From Ralstonia sp. UBA689 (GTDB taxonomy: Bacteria; Pseudomonadota; Gammaproteobacteria; Burkholderiales; Burkholderiaceae): a stretch of 64,000 bases of DNA. The stretch's first letter is position 1. Every line of letters begins with the position of its first letter. The position numbers were made by a program, and so were the translations under genes. This document shows positions 47,013 to 55,495 of the stretch, piece by piece. The DNA lies in the NCBI RefSeq assembly GCF_002298975.1, contig NZ_DBMV01000010.1, positions 144,830 to 208,829 of the forward strand, given 5' to 3'. The notes below the pieces were generated by a model. That model was not told where the DNA came from. It was given only the letters and a program-made list of their open reading frames with translations, and made no database searches.

Positions 47013-47122
47013 GCGGTCGCCTCCTGACGAATCGCGTTCATCTTGTCTTCGTGGTATCGGCGACGGCCTGCATTCGCGGACGTGCGCATCCCCGCTACGC
47101 GGGGCCCCTGCTTGCTGCTCAT
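47009..47122 (-). CDS. 37-codon ORF coupled between pcaI and pcaJ
   Basis: A short frame whose ATG overlaps the pcaI stop (ATGA, 47119-47122) and whose stop overlaps the pcaJ ATG (ATGA, 47009-47012). The peptide is basic (MSSKQGPRVAGMRTSANAGR, then a second segment rich in R, Y, H, E, D, K) and matches no family I know. The first codons cover a CCCCGC-GTA-GCGGGG hairpin (47090-47104 on the plus strand). TCAGGAGGCGACCGC near its end is the pcaJ ribosome site. It may be a translational bridge or a fixed insertion of a small palindromic repeat. Confidence 0.45.
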   Translation of the reverse strand: MSSKQGPRVAGMRTSANAGRRRYHEDKMNAIRQEATA

Positions 47123-47808
47123 GCGGCCTCCTTGGCAACTTGCCCGGCGCTGATCTGCACCACGCGCTTGACGAAGATTCCCGGCGTAACGATGTGCTCC
47201 GGGTCCAGCACGCCCAGCTCCACCGTCTCGCTGACTTGCGCGATGGTGCACTTGGCCCCCATCGCCATCACCGGGCCGAAGTTGCGCGCGGTCTTGCGGT
47301 AGACAAGGTTGCCCCAGCGGTCGGCGCGCAGGGCCTTGATCAGAGCGTAGTCGGCGGTCAGCGGCAGCTCAAACACGTAGGGCTTGCCGTCGATGATGCG
47401 CGTTTCCTTGCCTTCGGCCAGTTGCGTGCCGTACGCGGTCGGGCAGAAGAAGCCGCCAATGCCGGCGCCCGCGGCACGGATGCGCTCGGCCAGATTGCCC
47501 TGCGGCACGAGTTCCAGTTCGATCTCGCCGGCGCGGTAGAGCGCGTCGAACACGTAGGAATCGGCCTGGCGCGGGAACGAGCACACGATCTTGCGCACAC
47601 GGCGCGCCTTGAGCAGCGCGGCCAGGCCCGTCTCGCCATTGCCGGCATTGTTATTGATGATGGTGAGTTCGCGCGCGCCGTGGGCAATCAACCCGTCGAT
47701 GAGCTCGGAAGGCATGCCGGCGGTACCGAACCCGCCAATCATGATGGTGGCGCCGTCCGGGATATCGGCCAGCGCGGCCTCCACAGACGGACAGATCTTG
47801 TTGATCAC
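47119..47808 (-). CDS. pcaI: 3-oxoadipate CoA-transferase subunit A (GTG start)
   Basis: Alpha subunit (229 aa) of beta-ketoadipate:succinyl-CoA transferase. Motifs are MIGGFGTAGMPSELIDGL and INNNAGNGETGLAALL, with the CoA-transferase family I C-terminal fold. The conserved start INKICPSVEAAL is preceded by GTG at 47806-47808 with GGAGAATGTCAA upstream, so GTG is the initiator. It heads the minus-strand array pcaI-J-F-B-D-C. Paired IclR-type boxes lie 166-199 bp upstream. Confidence 0.94.
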   Translation of the reverse strand: MINKICPSVEAALADIPDGATIMIGGFGTAGMPSELIDGLIAHGARELTIINNNAGNGETGLAALLKARRVRKIVCSFPRQADSYVFDALYRAGEIELELVPQGNLAERIRAAGAGIGGFFCPTAYGTQLAEGKETRIIDGKPYVFELPLTADYALIKALRADRWGNLVYRKTARNFGPVMAMGAKCTIAQVSETVELGVLDPEHIVTPGIFVKRVVQISAGQVAKEAA

Positions 47809-47973
47809 TTGACATTCTCCGGCAGGGGCGCCGGCTGGTTTTTCACAGCCCGGCACCGCTCGGAGCATCGCGGGGCCGTAGAAAAGCCCGGCCACAAAGA
47901 GGGTGGCCTGCGAGTCTCCTGTTTGACGACTGGACCGACCGGGCCTTCGCTGCCTGGCCTCAATCTCTCATTT

Positions 47974-48007
47974 GTTCGATATCCGAACTCGCGTTCGATC
48001 CAAGAAC
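47974..48007. promoter_or_regulatory. Tandem IclR-type operator boxes in the pcaI/IclR intergenic region
   Basis: GTTCGATATCCGAAC (47974-47988) is a perfect palindromic box (GTTCG-N5-CGAAC). GTTCGATCCAAGAAC (47993-48007) follows with a 19-bp offset. They lie in the 322-bp region between pcaI and the divergent IclR gene. Box sequence and spacing match the pair at 37752-37785. Binding by the adjacent IclR protein is the natural inference. Confidence 0.7.
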
Positions 48008-48130
48008 GAATCTACGCCTCCCCGCCGGCCGATGTCAAGGCGTACGCATAGCGATCAGGCGTTCGAGTAGCGAAACCCCGGGAATGCCAGTAGTCTTGAG
48101 GCCAGTACTCCGCTTTTGCCTGTCCTTCGC

Positions 48131-48922
48131 ATGTCCGCCGCCGAACTGCCCACCGAAAAACCCAGCGACTCCTACGTGCAATCCTTTGCGCGCGGGCTGT
48201 CCGTCATCCGTGCATTCAACGCGGAGCGCCCCGAGCAAACGCTGTCCGAAGTCGCCGAGGCGACCGGCCTCACGCGTGCCGGCGCCCGCCGCATCCTGCT
48301 CACACTGGTGAGCCTCGGTTACGTCAGCTTTGAAGGTCGGCTGTTTCGCCTCACGCCCAAGATTCTCGATCTGGGGTTCGCCTATCTCACCTCGATGCCG
48401 TTCTGGAATCTTGCCGAACCGGTGATGGAAGAACTGGTGCAGACGGTGCACGAGAGCTGCTCGGCGTCGGTGCTCGACGGCACGGAAATCGTCTACGTGC
48501 TGCGCGTGCCCACGCAGAAGATCATCGCGCTGAACCTTGCGGTGGGCAGCCGGCTGCCGGCGTTCTGCACCTCGATGGGCCGCGTGCTGCTGTCGGGCTT
48601 GCCAGAAGACCGGCTCGACGCGGTACTGCGCGAGTCCGACCGGCGTGCACGCACGCAACGCACCATCACCGAGGTCGACGCACTGAAGGAAGTCATTGCC
48701 GGCGTGCGCCAGCAGGGTTGGGCGCTGGTCGACCAGGAACTGGAGGAAGGGCTGATCTCGCTGTCGGCACCCATCCGCAACCGGGCAGGCGATATCATCG
48801 CGGCCATGAACATCAGCGGACAGGCCAACCGCACCTCGGCCAAGCAGATGACCAAGCAGTTTCTCGGGCCGCTGCAGCAGGCGGCCGAGCGCATTTCGGC
48901 CATGGTGCGCGTGCGCACCTGA
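48131..48922 (+). CDS. pcaR: IclR-family regulator (PcaR/PcaU-like)
   Basis: A 263-aa regulator. The winged helix covers about residues 18-80 (YVQSFARGLSVIRAFNAER through SEVAEATGLTRAGARRILLTLVSLGYV), followed by the IclR effector domain (FAYLTSMPFWNLAEPVMEELV, FCTSMGRVLLSGLP, ISLSAPIRNRAGDIIAAMNISGQANRTS). Such proteins activate or repress pca genes in response to protocatechuate or beta-ketoadipate. It is divergent from pcaI. The ATG at 48131 lacks a strong ribosome site; an in-frame TTG lies five codons upstream. Confidence 0.9.
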   Translation: MSAAELPTEKPSDSYVQSFARGLSVIRAFNAERPEQTLSEVAEATGLTRAGARRILLTLVSLGYVSFEGRLFRLTPKILDLGFAYLTSMPFWNLAEPVMEELVQTVHESCSASVLDGTEIVYVLRVPTQKIIALNLAVGSRLPAFCTSMGRVLLSGLPEDRLDAVLRESDRRARTQRTITEVDALKEVIAGVRQQGWALVDQELEEGLISLSAPIRNRAGDIIAAMNISGQANRTSAKQMTKQFLGPLQQAAERISAMVRVRT

Positions 48923-48963
48923 CTTGGCTGACCTGGGTCAGAACACAGACGTTCAGGCGCCAA

Positions 48964-49001
48964 TCGGGGGTGCCGTGTGCCTCGCATCCCGACGGTTTTT
49001 T
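48964..49001 (+). terminator. Terminator after the IclR gene
   Basis: CGGGGGTGC, a ten-base loop, GCATCCCG, then ACGG and six T, 42 bp past the IclR stop codon. The stem contains one G-U pair. Confidence 0.6.
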
Positions 49002-49038
49002 CAATAAAATTGTCGCTCCGTGGGCAAAGAGGATGTCT

Positions 49039-49626
49039 GTGACTCAACACGCCGCCATTCGGACCGGTCTGGATGTGAAAGGCCGCCGGTATCGCCCGTG
49101 GGCGAGCGCTGCGCGCACCCTGGCGTTTGCCCTGCCGCTGCTGACCGGCCCTGTGTGGGCACAATCTCCGCCCCCGACGCCTGCGGCCGCCGCCCTGCAG
49201 GAGCTGTCCCCGCTGGCGCGCATGCTGGTTGGCGCCGCAACGGGCCGCAGCACCGCCGCCGCGGGCGTGCCCGCCCTCACCGGCCCGGCCCGCAACGCCG
49301 ACCGCGCCCTCACCCAGGCCTGCGCCGAGATCAACCGCTACACCCCCGTGCCGCTCGACCGCGAGACCGCGCTGGCCCAGTGCACGCTGATGCAGAAGAA
49401 GAACCTCGTCTTCATCATCACGCTGACCAACTACGCCGCGCACTCGGCGGCGTCGCAGGGCTTCCGGCTGAACTTCGTGCCGATCCTGCAGAAAAACATC
49501 TGCAACAACGGCGACGTGCGTATCCTCACCCGCCTGGGCCTGAGCCTGGTCTACCGGTATCGCGGCAACGACCACGAGATGGTCGGTGACGTGCCCATCA
49601 ACGAGTCGATCTGCGGCACGCTGTAG
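49039..49626 (+). CDS. Exported hypothetical protein
   Basis: A 195-aa protein with an N-terminal signal (basic WASAARTLAFALPLLTGPVWA, cleavage before QSPPP), then a Pro/Ala-rich linker. The C-terminal domain contains four Cys residues (QACAEINRY, ALAQCTLMQ, QKNICNNGD, NESICGTL), likely disulfide-bonded in the periplasm. I do not recognise a family; the closing VRILTRLGLSLVYRYRGNDHEMVGDVPINE resembles small exported beta-proteobacterial proteins. The GTG at 49039 has GAGG at good spacing; an ATG at 49033 sits directly on the purine run, so GTG is preferred. Confidence 0.7.
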   Translation: MTQHAAIRTGLDVKGRRYRPWASAARTLAFALPLLTGPVWAQSPPPTPAAAALQELSPLARMLVGAATGRSTAAAGVPALTGPARNADRALTQACAEINRYTPVPLDRETALAQCTLMQKKNLVFIITLTNYAAHSAASQGFRLNFVPILQKNICNNGDVRILTRLGLSLVYRYRGNDHEMVGDVPINESICGTL

Positions 49627-50063
49627 GGACCTGCTCATACTTGGAACGTGCGCCCCGGGAATCCCCGGATGGAGCCCGGTCGGCCGCCATGTCATTAATG
49701 GCAGACAATGTGCCTTTCTCCAGAAGCACGCCATGCCCCTGCCCTGCTGCGCCAGCCTTCCGAGCCTGCTCTCTTGCGCATGGCCACCGCAGCCGGCACT
49801 CCCAAGCCACTTCGAACCCGCATCTGTGCAACCCGTCCCAAACCGCCTGCCGACCCGCGCCTGTGCCGCTGGAGCGTCGGCTAAAGTTGGACGCTTCGGG
49901 CGCCGCACGGGCTCCTGCCCTGATCGCCTCACCTCAAGGCTTGGGGCCACCCTCATATGTTTATCCGGATAATGAGCAGCCACGCCGGCCGCGCACCTGT
50001 ATGCTCGCGGTCGATCCTGATTCGCGCACTGTCCACAACCCAAGTCGTCAAGGAGAAAATCCA
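49627..50063. other. Intergenic region upstream of amino-acid ABC operon
   Basis: 437 bp with no credible gene; an in-frame extension of the downstream binding protein runs through it but has no start or coding character. It contains a near-palindrome around CATTAATG (49690-49703) and the perfect palindrome TTATCCGGATAA at 49961-49972, so it is probably a regulated promoter region. Confidence 0.5.
49961..49972. promoter_or_regulatory. 12-bp palindrome overlapping a possible -10 of the ABC operon
   Basis: TTATCCGGATAA is a perfect palindrome; its right half runs into GATAAT (49968-49973), a -10-like hexamer 90 bp before the binding-protein ATG. A repressor site overlapping the promoter is a reasonable reading. 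No good -35 hexamer is evident. Confidence 0.4.
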
Positions 50064-50909
50064 ATGAAAACAAGCCGACGTCTGACACAATTTGCCGGCG
50101 CCGCCGTGCTGGCTGCAGCCACCCTGGTCGCCACGACCGCCCACGCCGACCAGCTCGCCGACATCAAGAAGAAAGGCGAGCTCGTCTGCGGCGTGCTCGG
50201 CACCGACGAGCCGTTCAGCTTCCTGAAGGACCCGATGAGCCGCGAGATCGTCGGCTACGACGTCGACATGTGCAACGCCGTGGCCAAGAGCATCGGCGTG
50301 AAGCCGGTGCTCAAGCAACTGGCTGTGGCCGCACGCCTGCCCGAGCTGCAGCAGGGCCGCGTCGACCTGCTGGCCGCCTCGCTCACGCACAACAAGGAGC
50401 GTGAGGCGCAGATCGACTTCTCGGTGTCGACCTTCATCACCGGCCAGAAGGCCATGGTCAAGAAGGACAGCGGCATCACGTCACTGAGCCAGCTCGATGG
50501 CAAAAAGCTCCTGACGGTCAAGGGCTCCACCATGGAAGCCAACATCGCCAAGGCCATCAAGAACGCCGACGTCGTCTCGTTCGACAACAGCCCGCAGGCG
50601 CTGCTGGCCCTGCAGCAAGGCAAGGGCGCGGCCTACGTGAACGACGAAACCACGCTGATCGGCAACATGGCCAAGATGGGCCCGGCCTCGAAGGATTACG
50701 CAATCCTGCCGCAGAACCTCTCGACCGAGCACATCGCGCTGGGCATCCGCAAGGGTGAGCCCGCCTTCAAGAAGCAAGTCGACGACGTACTGCTGGGCAT
50801 GGAAAAGAGCGGCGAAGCGCAGAAGCTCTTCGACAAGTGGTTCGGCCCGACCACGAAGATGGCTTTCCCGCAGCGCACCTTCAAAATCTCCACCGACAAG
50901 ATCGACTAA
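50064..50909 (+). CDS. Polar amino-acid ABC transporter substrate-binding protein
   Basis: A type II periplasmic binding protein of 281 aa (SBP_bac_3 fold) with signal peptide MKTSRRLTQFAGAAVLAAAT through TTAHA. The core starts QLADIKKKGELVCGVLGTDEPFSFLKD and contains YDVDMCNAVAKSIGVK and GKKLLTVKGSTMEANIAK. Ligand specificity is unclear; the sequence style is that of glutamate/glutamine-type transporters. AGGAGAAAAT precedes the ATG at 50064. It heads a four-gene operon with two permeases and an ATPase and is followed by an intercistronic hairpin. Confidence 0.93.
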   Translation: MKTSRRLTQFAGAAVLAAATLVATTAHADQLADIKKKGELVCGVLGTDEPFSFLKDPMSREIVGYDVDMCNAVAKSIGVKPVLKQLAVAARLPELQQGRVDLLAASLTHNKEREAQIDFSVSTFITGQKAMVKKDSGITSLSQLDGKKLLTVKGSTMEANIAKAIKNADVVSFDNSPQALLALQQGKGAAYVNDETTLIGNMAKMGPASKDYAILPQNLSTEHIALGIRKGEPAFKKQVDDVLLGMEKSGEAQKLFDKWFGPTTKMAFPQRTFKISTDKID

Positions 50910-50923
50910 TCGCACGCCGTACC

Positions 50924-50954
50924 GCCCGGACCGGGTTCTTGCCCTGGTCCGGGC
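50924..50954 (+). promoter_or_regulatory. Intercistronic hairpin between binding protein and permease
   Basis: GCCCGGACC and GGTCCGGGC form a perfect nine-base stem, extended by GGG/CCC, in the 56-bp gap. There is no T run, so it is more likely an mRNA-stabilising or processing element that keeps binding-protein mRNA in excess than a terminator. Confidence 0.55.
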
Positions 50955-50965
50955 TGTGAATCTCC

Positions 50966-51661
50966 ATGCCCCAATTCGATCTGTCGATGCTGCTCTCGGG
51001 GCAGTATCACCAGTGGCTTGTCAGCGGTTTCCTCCTGTCGATCAAGCTGTCGGTGCTGGCCTTCGTGCTGGCACTGCCGCTGGCCATCGTCGTGGCGCTG
51101 CTGCGCCTGGCACCCGCCGCGCCGCTGCGCGCCATCGGCCAGACCTTCGTCGAGGCCATCCGCAACGTTCCGCTGCTCGCCCACATGCTGTTCTGGTACT
51201 TCGGCGCGCCGCAAATCCTGCCGCAGTTCATCAAGGACTGGCTCTACAGCCTGAACTACGAAGCCGCAAGCGCCGTCATCGCGCTCGTGCTCTACACGGC
51301 CGCCTACATGGCGGAGGACATCCGCAGCGGCATCCGCTCGATCCCGAAGGAGCAGCTTGAAGCCAGCCGCGCGCTGGGCCTCTCCTTTCTGCAGGCGATG
51401 CGGCTGGTGGTGCTGCCGCAATCGCTGCGTGTGACCGTGCCGCCGCTGGTCAGCCAAACGTTGAACCTGTGGAAAAACTCGAGCATCGCCATGGTGATCG
51501 GCGTGGCCGAGCTGATGTACCAGGCGCAGCAAGTGGAGTCCGCCACTTTCCGCGGCTTTGAGGCGTTTGCATTTGCCACCGCGGCCTACCTGACCATCTC
51601 GATTGCGATCACCGTGTTCTCGGCGTGGTATCAGCATCGCTACCCAGTACGAGCGCAGTAG
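50966..51661 (+). CDS. Amino-acid ABC transporter permease (GltJ-like)
   Basis: A 231-aa HisM/GltJ-type inner-membrane permease with about five membrane segments. The N-terminal GFLLSIKLSVLAFVLALPLA, EAIRNVPLLAHMLFWYFG and the EAA loop EASRALGLSFLQAMRLVVLPQSLR are typical. It forms a heterodimeric pore with the product of the next gene, two bases downstream. Confidence 0.93.
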   Translation: MPQFDLSMLLSGQYHQWLVSGFLLSIKLSVLAFVLALPLAIVVALLRLAPAAPLRAIGQTFVEAIRNVPLLAHMLFWYFGAPQILPQFIKDWLYSLNYEAASAVIALVLYTAAYMAEDIRSGIRSIPKEQLEASRALGLSFLQAMRLVVLPQSLRVTVPPLVSQTLNLWKNSSIAMVIGVAELMYQAQQVESATFRGFEAFAFATAAYLTISIAITVFSAWYQHRYPVRAQ

Positions 51662-51663
51662 CC

Positions 51664-52356
51664 ATGTTCGATCTCATCCAGACCTACGGCATTTACTACC
51701 TGATCGGCCAGTATCCGAACGGCCCACTGGGCGGCCTGGCGCTGACCTTCCTGCTGGCAGCGGCCGGCCTGATCCTGGCGCTTCCGGTGGGCATCGTGCT
51801 CGGCCTGTGCCGCGTGAGCCCGTTTCGGGTGCTGCGCTGGCCGGCCACCGCGCTCGTCTACGTGGTGCGCGGCACGCCGCTGCTGATGGTGATCTTCTGG
51901 GCGTACTTCCTGCTGCCCTCCGTCACCGGCCACCGCACCGAACAGTTCGAAACCATGTTGACGGCGCTGGTCATCTTTGACGGCGCGTATCTGGCCGAGA
52001 TCGTGCGCGCGGGCATCCAGGCCCTGCCGCGCGGGCAGATGGAATCCGCCCGCTCGCTCGGCCTGTCGTACATGCAGGCGATGCGGCGGGTGATCCTGCC
52101 GCAGGCGCTGCGCAACATGCTGCCGTCGCTGGTCAACCAGCTCGTTTCCACCATCAAGGAGACATCGCTGGGTTACATCATCAGCCTGCCCGAGGTGTCG
52201 TTCGTGGCCGGCCAGATCAGCACAGCCGTCATGGTCAAGTCGGCCGAGGTGTACGGCTTGCTGGCGCTCAGCTATTTCGCGATGTGCTTCGGCCTCACCC
52301 GTATTGCCTTCCTGCTGGAGCGCCGCCTGGCCGCGCGCGCCCCGTCCAAGCCGTGA
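51664..52356 (+). CDS. Amino-acid ABC transporter permease (GltK-like)
   Basis: A 230-aa permease of the same family, with GGLALTFLLAAAGLILALPVG, YVVRGTPLLMVIFWAYFLLP and the EAA loop ESARSLGLSYMQAMRRVILPQALR. GCAGTAGCC separates it from the first permease; the two are almost certainly coupled. The ATPase ATG follows three bases after its stop. Confidence 0.93.
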   Translation: MFDLIQTYGIYYLIGQYPNGPLGGLALTFLLAAAGLILALPVGIVLGLCRVSPFRVLRWPATALVYVVRGTPLLMVIFWAYFLLPSVTGHRTEQFETMLTALVIFDGAYLAEIVRAGIQALPRGQMESARSLGLSYMQAMRRVILPQALRNMLPSLVNQLVSTIKETSLGYIISLPEVSFVAGQISTAVMVKSAEVYGLLALSYFAMCFGLTRIAFLLERRLAARAPSKP

Positions 52357-52358
52357 AC

Positions 52359-53114
52359 ATGAGCATGAACATGATTTCGATCGAACACGTCGACAAGTGG
52401 TACGGCGATTACCACGCCCTCGTCGACATCAATGAAACCATCGCCAAAGGCGAAGTCGTGGTGGTATGCGGCCCGTCGGGCTCGGGCAAGTCCACGCTCA
52501 TCCGCACGTTGAACCGGCTGGAGGCCATCCAGAAAGGCCGCATCACCATCAACGGCCAGGATGTGCACGCGCACGGAGTGAACGTGAACGTGCTGCGCAG
52601 CGGCATCGGCTTTGTCTTCCAGCACTTCAACCTGTTCCCGCACCTGACGGTGATGCAGAACTGCACCCTCGCGCCAGTCCAGCTCAAACGCATGCTGCCG
52701 CAAGAGGCCAAGGACTTTGCGATGAGCCTGCTCGAACGCGTAGGCCTGCCACACAAGGCAGACACTTACCCCGGCGAGCTGTCGGGCGGCCAGCAGCAAC
52801 GCGTGGCGATTGCCCGCGCACTGGCGATGAAACCGCCGGTCATGCTGTTCGACGAACCGACCTCCGCGCTGGACCCGGAGATGGTGAACGAGGTGCTGCT
52901 GGTGATGAAAGACCTCGCGCGCGACGGCATGACCATGGTGTGCGTCACGCACGAAATGGGCTTCGCCCGCGAAGTGGCCGACCGCGTGCTCTTCATGGAT
53001 CAGGGCCAGGTGCTGGAACGCGCCAAGCCCGAAGACTTCTTCCTGCGCCCGCAGCACCCGCGCGCGCAGCGCTTTCTGGCGGATATCCGATCGCCGTGGG
53101 GCCAGCCAGCCTGA
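52359..53114 (+). CDS. Amino-acid ABC transporter ATP-binding protein (GltL-like)
   Basis: A 251-aa ATPase with Walker A VVCGPSGSGKSTLIRTLNRLE, Q loop FVFQHFNLFPHLTV, signature GELSGGQQQRVAIARALA, Walker B PPVMLFDEPTSALDPEMV and switch His in CVTHEMGFAREVADR. Three in-frame ATGs (52359, 52365, 52371) lie together; the first is taken. Last gene of the operon, closed by a bidirectional terminator. Confidence 0.95.
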   Translation: MSMNMISIEHVDKWYGDYHALVDINETIAKGEVVVVCGPSGSGKSTLIRTLNRLEAIQKGRITINGQDVHAHGVNVNVLRSGIGFVFQHFNLFPHLTVMQNCTLAPVQLKRMLPQEAKDFAMSLLERVGLPHKADTYPGELSGGQQQRVAIARALAMKPPVMLFDEPTSALDPEMVNEVLLVMKDLARDGMTMVCVTHEMGFAREVADRVLFMDQGQVLERAKPEDFFLRPQHPRAQRFLADIRSPWGQPA

Positions 53115-53129
53115 GCCCAGACGGCACGC

Positions 53130-53166
53130 AAAGAAAAACGGGGGATGTGATGTCCCCCGTTTCTTT
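53130..53166. terminator. Bidirectional terminator between the ABC operon and gltI-like gene
   Basis: AAAAACGGGGG, loop, CCCCCGTTTCTTTTTG: a strong stem with A and T runs on opposite sides, serving two converging genes. Confidence 0.85.
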
Positions 53167-53184
53167 TTGACGCTGTGCCCCGGC

Positions 53185-54120
53185 TTACTGAATGGCCTTG
53201 TCGTTCGGGTGGGCGTACAGATCCTTCATGCCCGCCGTCATCGGGTAATTCAGGTTCAGGTTCTTCGGCGGAATCGGCGACTCGAACCACTTCTTGTACA
53301 GCGCGTTGGCCTTGCCCGACTTCATCAGGTCGGCGATCACGTCATCGGCCACTTTCTTGAAGCCCGGATCGTCCTTGCGCATCATGCACGCATAGGTTTC
53401 GGTCTGCAGCGGCGTGCCGGTCACAACCCAGTCGGCCTGGTTCTTGGCCTTGGTGCGCTCGCCATACAGCAGCGGCTCGTCCATCACGAAGGCGACGGCG
53501 CGGCCCGATTCCAGCGTCAGGAAGGCCTGGCCGTGATCCTTGGCGAGGATCAGGTTCATCTTGTCGCCTTCCTTGGCCTCGCCGTTCATCTTCTGCAGGA
53601 TGCGGTCTTCGGTCGTGCCGGCGGTGGTTACCACGGTCTTGCCCTTCAGGTCACCAAAGTCCTTCACGCCCGAATCCTTCTTCACCAGCATCAGCATGCC
53701 GTAAATGAAGATGTTGTTCGAGAACGCGACCTGCTTCTGGCGCTCGAGGTTGTTGGTGGTCGAGCCGCATTCGAAGTCGATCGTGCCGTTCTGCAGCAGG
53801 GGAATGCGGTTCTGCGAGGTGATGGGCGTGAGCTTGACCTGCAGGGTGGACATGCCCAGCTTCTTCTTCACGCCGTCGATGATCAGGTTGGAGATCTCTT
53901 GCGAGTAGCCGGTGATGGTGTTGGCATCGGCTTGGTACGAGAACGGAATCGACGATTCACGATAGCCGACCGAGATCACGCCCGATTGCTTGATTTTCGC
54001 CAGCGTGTCGTTCGACTGCGCCTGCGCGCCGGTCGACAGCGCAGCCAGTGCGCCAGCCACGGCCAGCGTCAGGCCGCACAGGGTGCGTTTGGTCGAATTG
54101 ATCGGATGCAGCGTCTTCAT
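53185..54120 (-). CDS. Glutamate/aspartate-type ABC substrate-binding protein (GltI-like), orphan
   Basis: A 311-aa periplasmic binding protein. The signal peptide ends ALSTGAQA, and the mature part begins QSNDTLAKIKQSGVISVGYRESSIPFSYQAD, with DFECGSTTNNLERQKQVAFSNNIFIYG typical of GltI/DEBP. AAAGGAGGGGAAGT is a very strong ribosome site before the ATG at 54120. No permease or ATPase gene lies on its strand. It may use the adjacent convergent transporter or one elsewhere. Confidence 0.93.
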   Translation of the reverse strand: MKTLHPINSTKRTLCGLTLAVAGALAALSTGAQAQSNDTLAKIKQSGVISVGYRESSIPFSYQADANTITGYSQEISNLIIDGVKKKLGMSTLQVKLTPITSQNRIPLLQNGTIDFECGSTTNNLERQKQVAFSNNIFIYGMLMLVKKDSGVKDFGDLKGKTVVTTAGTTEDRILQKMNGEAKEGDKMNLILAKDHGQAFLTLESGRAVAFVMDEPLLYGERTKAKNQADWVVTGTPLQTETYACMMRKDDPGFKKVADDVIADLMKSGKANALYKKWFESPIPPKNLNLNYPMTAGMKDLYAHPNDKAIQ

Positions 54121-54217
54121 ACTTCCCCTCCTTTGGGTGTGTTCGCTCCAGACTACTTGGGTTACCAATGGGTGCAGACGCTCAAGCCTGCACGTTCGGT
54201 CTTTTGAATCGTTTTTG

Positions 54218-55495
54218 TCACGCCGCCAACGCCCCCAGAGCATAGGGCACTGGCGAAATCGCCGGTTTGCGTCCGGCAATCAGATCGGCCAACAGGCCCG
54301 CGCTGCCAAGTGCCAGCGTGAAGCCCAACGCGCCGTGTCCGACATTCAACCACAGCCCCTCTACCGGCGATGCGCCTACCACCGGCACGCCCGTGGGCGT
54401 TGCCGGGCGCATGCCGGCCCACGGCGCCGCATCGGCACCGGCATCGTTGGCTCGCATGGCGCCCGGGAACAGCGCGCGCGTTTCGTCGTACAAAGTCTGC
54501 ACGCGGCGCGTGTCGAGTTCGGTCGACCAGCCAACCAGATCCGCCATCCCTGCCACACGCAGCGCCTGCCCGATACGGGCGTAAACGATCTTGCGCGCCG
54601 CATCCGTCACGCTGATAACCGGGGCAGCATCCCCCTCGCCCAACGGCAAGCTGATGCTGTAGCCCTTGAGCGGATACAAGCCAGAGTCAATGCCCAACGG
54701 CCCAAGCAGCTTCGCGCTGGTCACACCCGCGGCCATGACCACCGCATCGGCAGCAAGCTGTTCTCCAGCGGCCAGCTTGAGACCGCGCACGCGACTGCCC
54801 TCCGTCCACAGTGCGTCAACGCCGGTATCGAAACGCAGCGTCACATTGGACATCGCGCGCAGCCGGTTGACTAGGCCGACGCAGAGCTGGTGGCAATCGG
54901 CCACATCTTCATCGGGCGTATAGATGGCGCCAACCATCTGGTCGCGCACGCCTTCGAGCGCGGGTTCGTGGGCGATGGTCTCGTCGGGCGACAGCGCGTG
55001 CTGCTCGCAACCAAGTGTGGCCTGGTAGCCGACCTGGGCGCGGGCGGATTCGAATGCAGCGGCATCGCGATGCACCACCAGCTTGCCGCGACGGGCGAAG
55101 CTGAAAGCCAGATCCGGCGATGCCTCGCGCAAGGCTTCCATGCGCGTGCGGCTGTAGAACGACAGCGCCAGCAACTCGCGCGTGGTGCGGTCCGCTCGCT
55201 CGCGGTTGCAGGCGGCAATGAAGCGCAAGCCCCAGCGCAGCAGGGCCGGATCAAGCGACGGCTTCAAGCGCAGCGGCGAATCGCTGCGCAACAGCCAGCC
55301 CGGCACATGCGAGAGCACGCCGGGGCCCGCCAGCGGCGCCACATAGCTGTAGCTGAGCTGGCCGCCGTTGGCGTAGCTGGTGCCCTCGCCCGGGCCCGGA
55401 TGGCGCTCGACCAGGGTGACCTGATGGCCTTCCAGGGCCAACGCGTACGCTGTGCTGATGCCGATGATGCCAGCGCCGACTACTGCAATTTGCAT
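54218..55495 (-). CDS. dadA: D-amino acid dehydrogenase
   Basis: FAD enzyme of 425 aa oxidising D-amino acids (chiefly D-alanine) to 2-oxo acids, membrane-associated. N-terminal motif IAVVGAGIIGISTAYALALEGHQVTLVERHPG; substrate region GTSYANGGQLSYSYVAPLA; C-terminal GMRPATPTGVPVVGASPVEGLWLNVGHGALGFTLALGSA. No alanine racemase gene is adjacent, so it may be one of several DadA paralogues. It lies 97 bp upstream of the gltI-like gene on the same strand. Confidence 0.92.
   Translation of the reverse strand: MQIAVVGAGIIGISTAYALALEGHQVTLVERHPGPGEGTSYANGGQLSYSYVAPLAGPGVLSHVPGWLLRSDSPLRLKPSLDPALLRWGLRFIAACNRERADRTTRELLALSFYSRTRMEALREASPDLAFSFARRGKLVVHRDAAAFESARAQVGYQATLGCEQHALSPDETIAHEPALEGVRDQMVGAIYTPDEDVADCHQLCVGLVNRLRAMSNVTLRFDTGVDALWTEGSRVRGLKLAAGEQLAADAVVMAAGVTSAKLLGPLGIDSGLYPLKGYSISLPLGEGDAAPVISVTDAARKIVYARIGQALRVAGMADLVGWSTELDTRRVQTLYDETRALFPGAMRANDAGADAAPWAGMRPATPTGVPVVGASPVEGLWLNVGHGALGFTLALGSAGLLADLIAGRKPAISPVPYALGALAA

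Noticed and set aside
49641..50063. N-terminal extension of the amino-acid binding protein
   Set aside because: The extension would place the obvious signal peptide internally. A strong ribosome site precedes the ATG at 50064.
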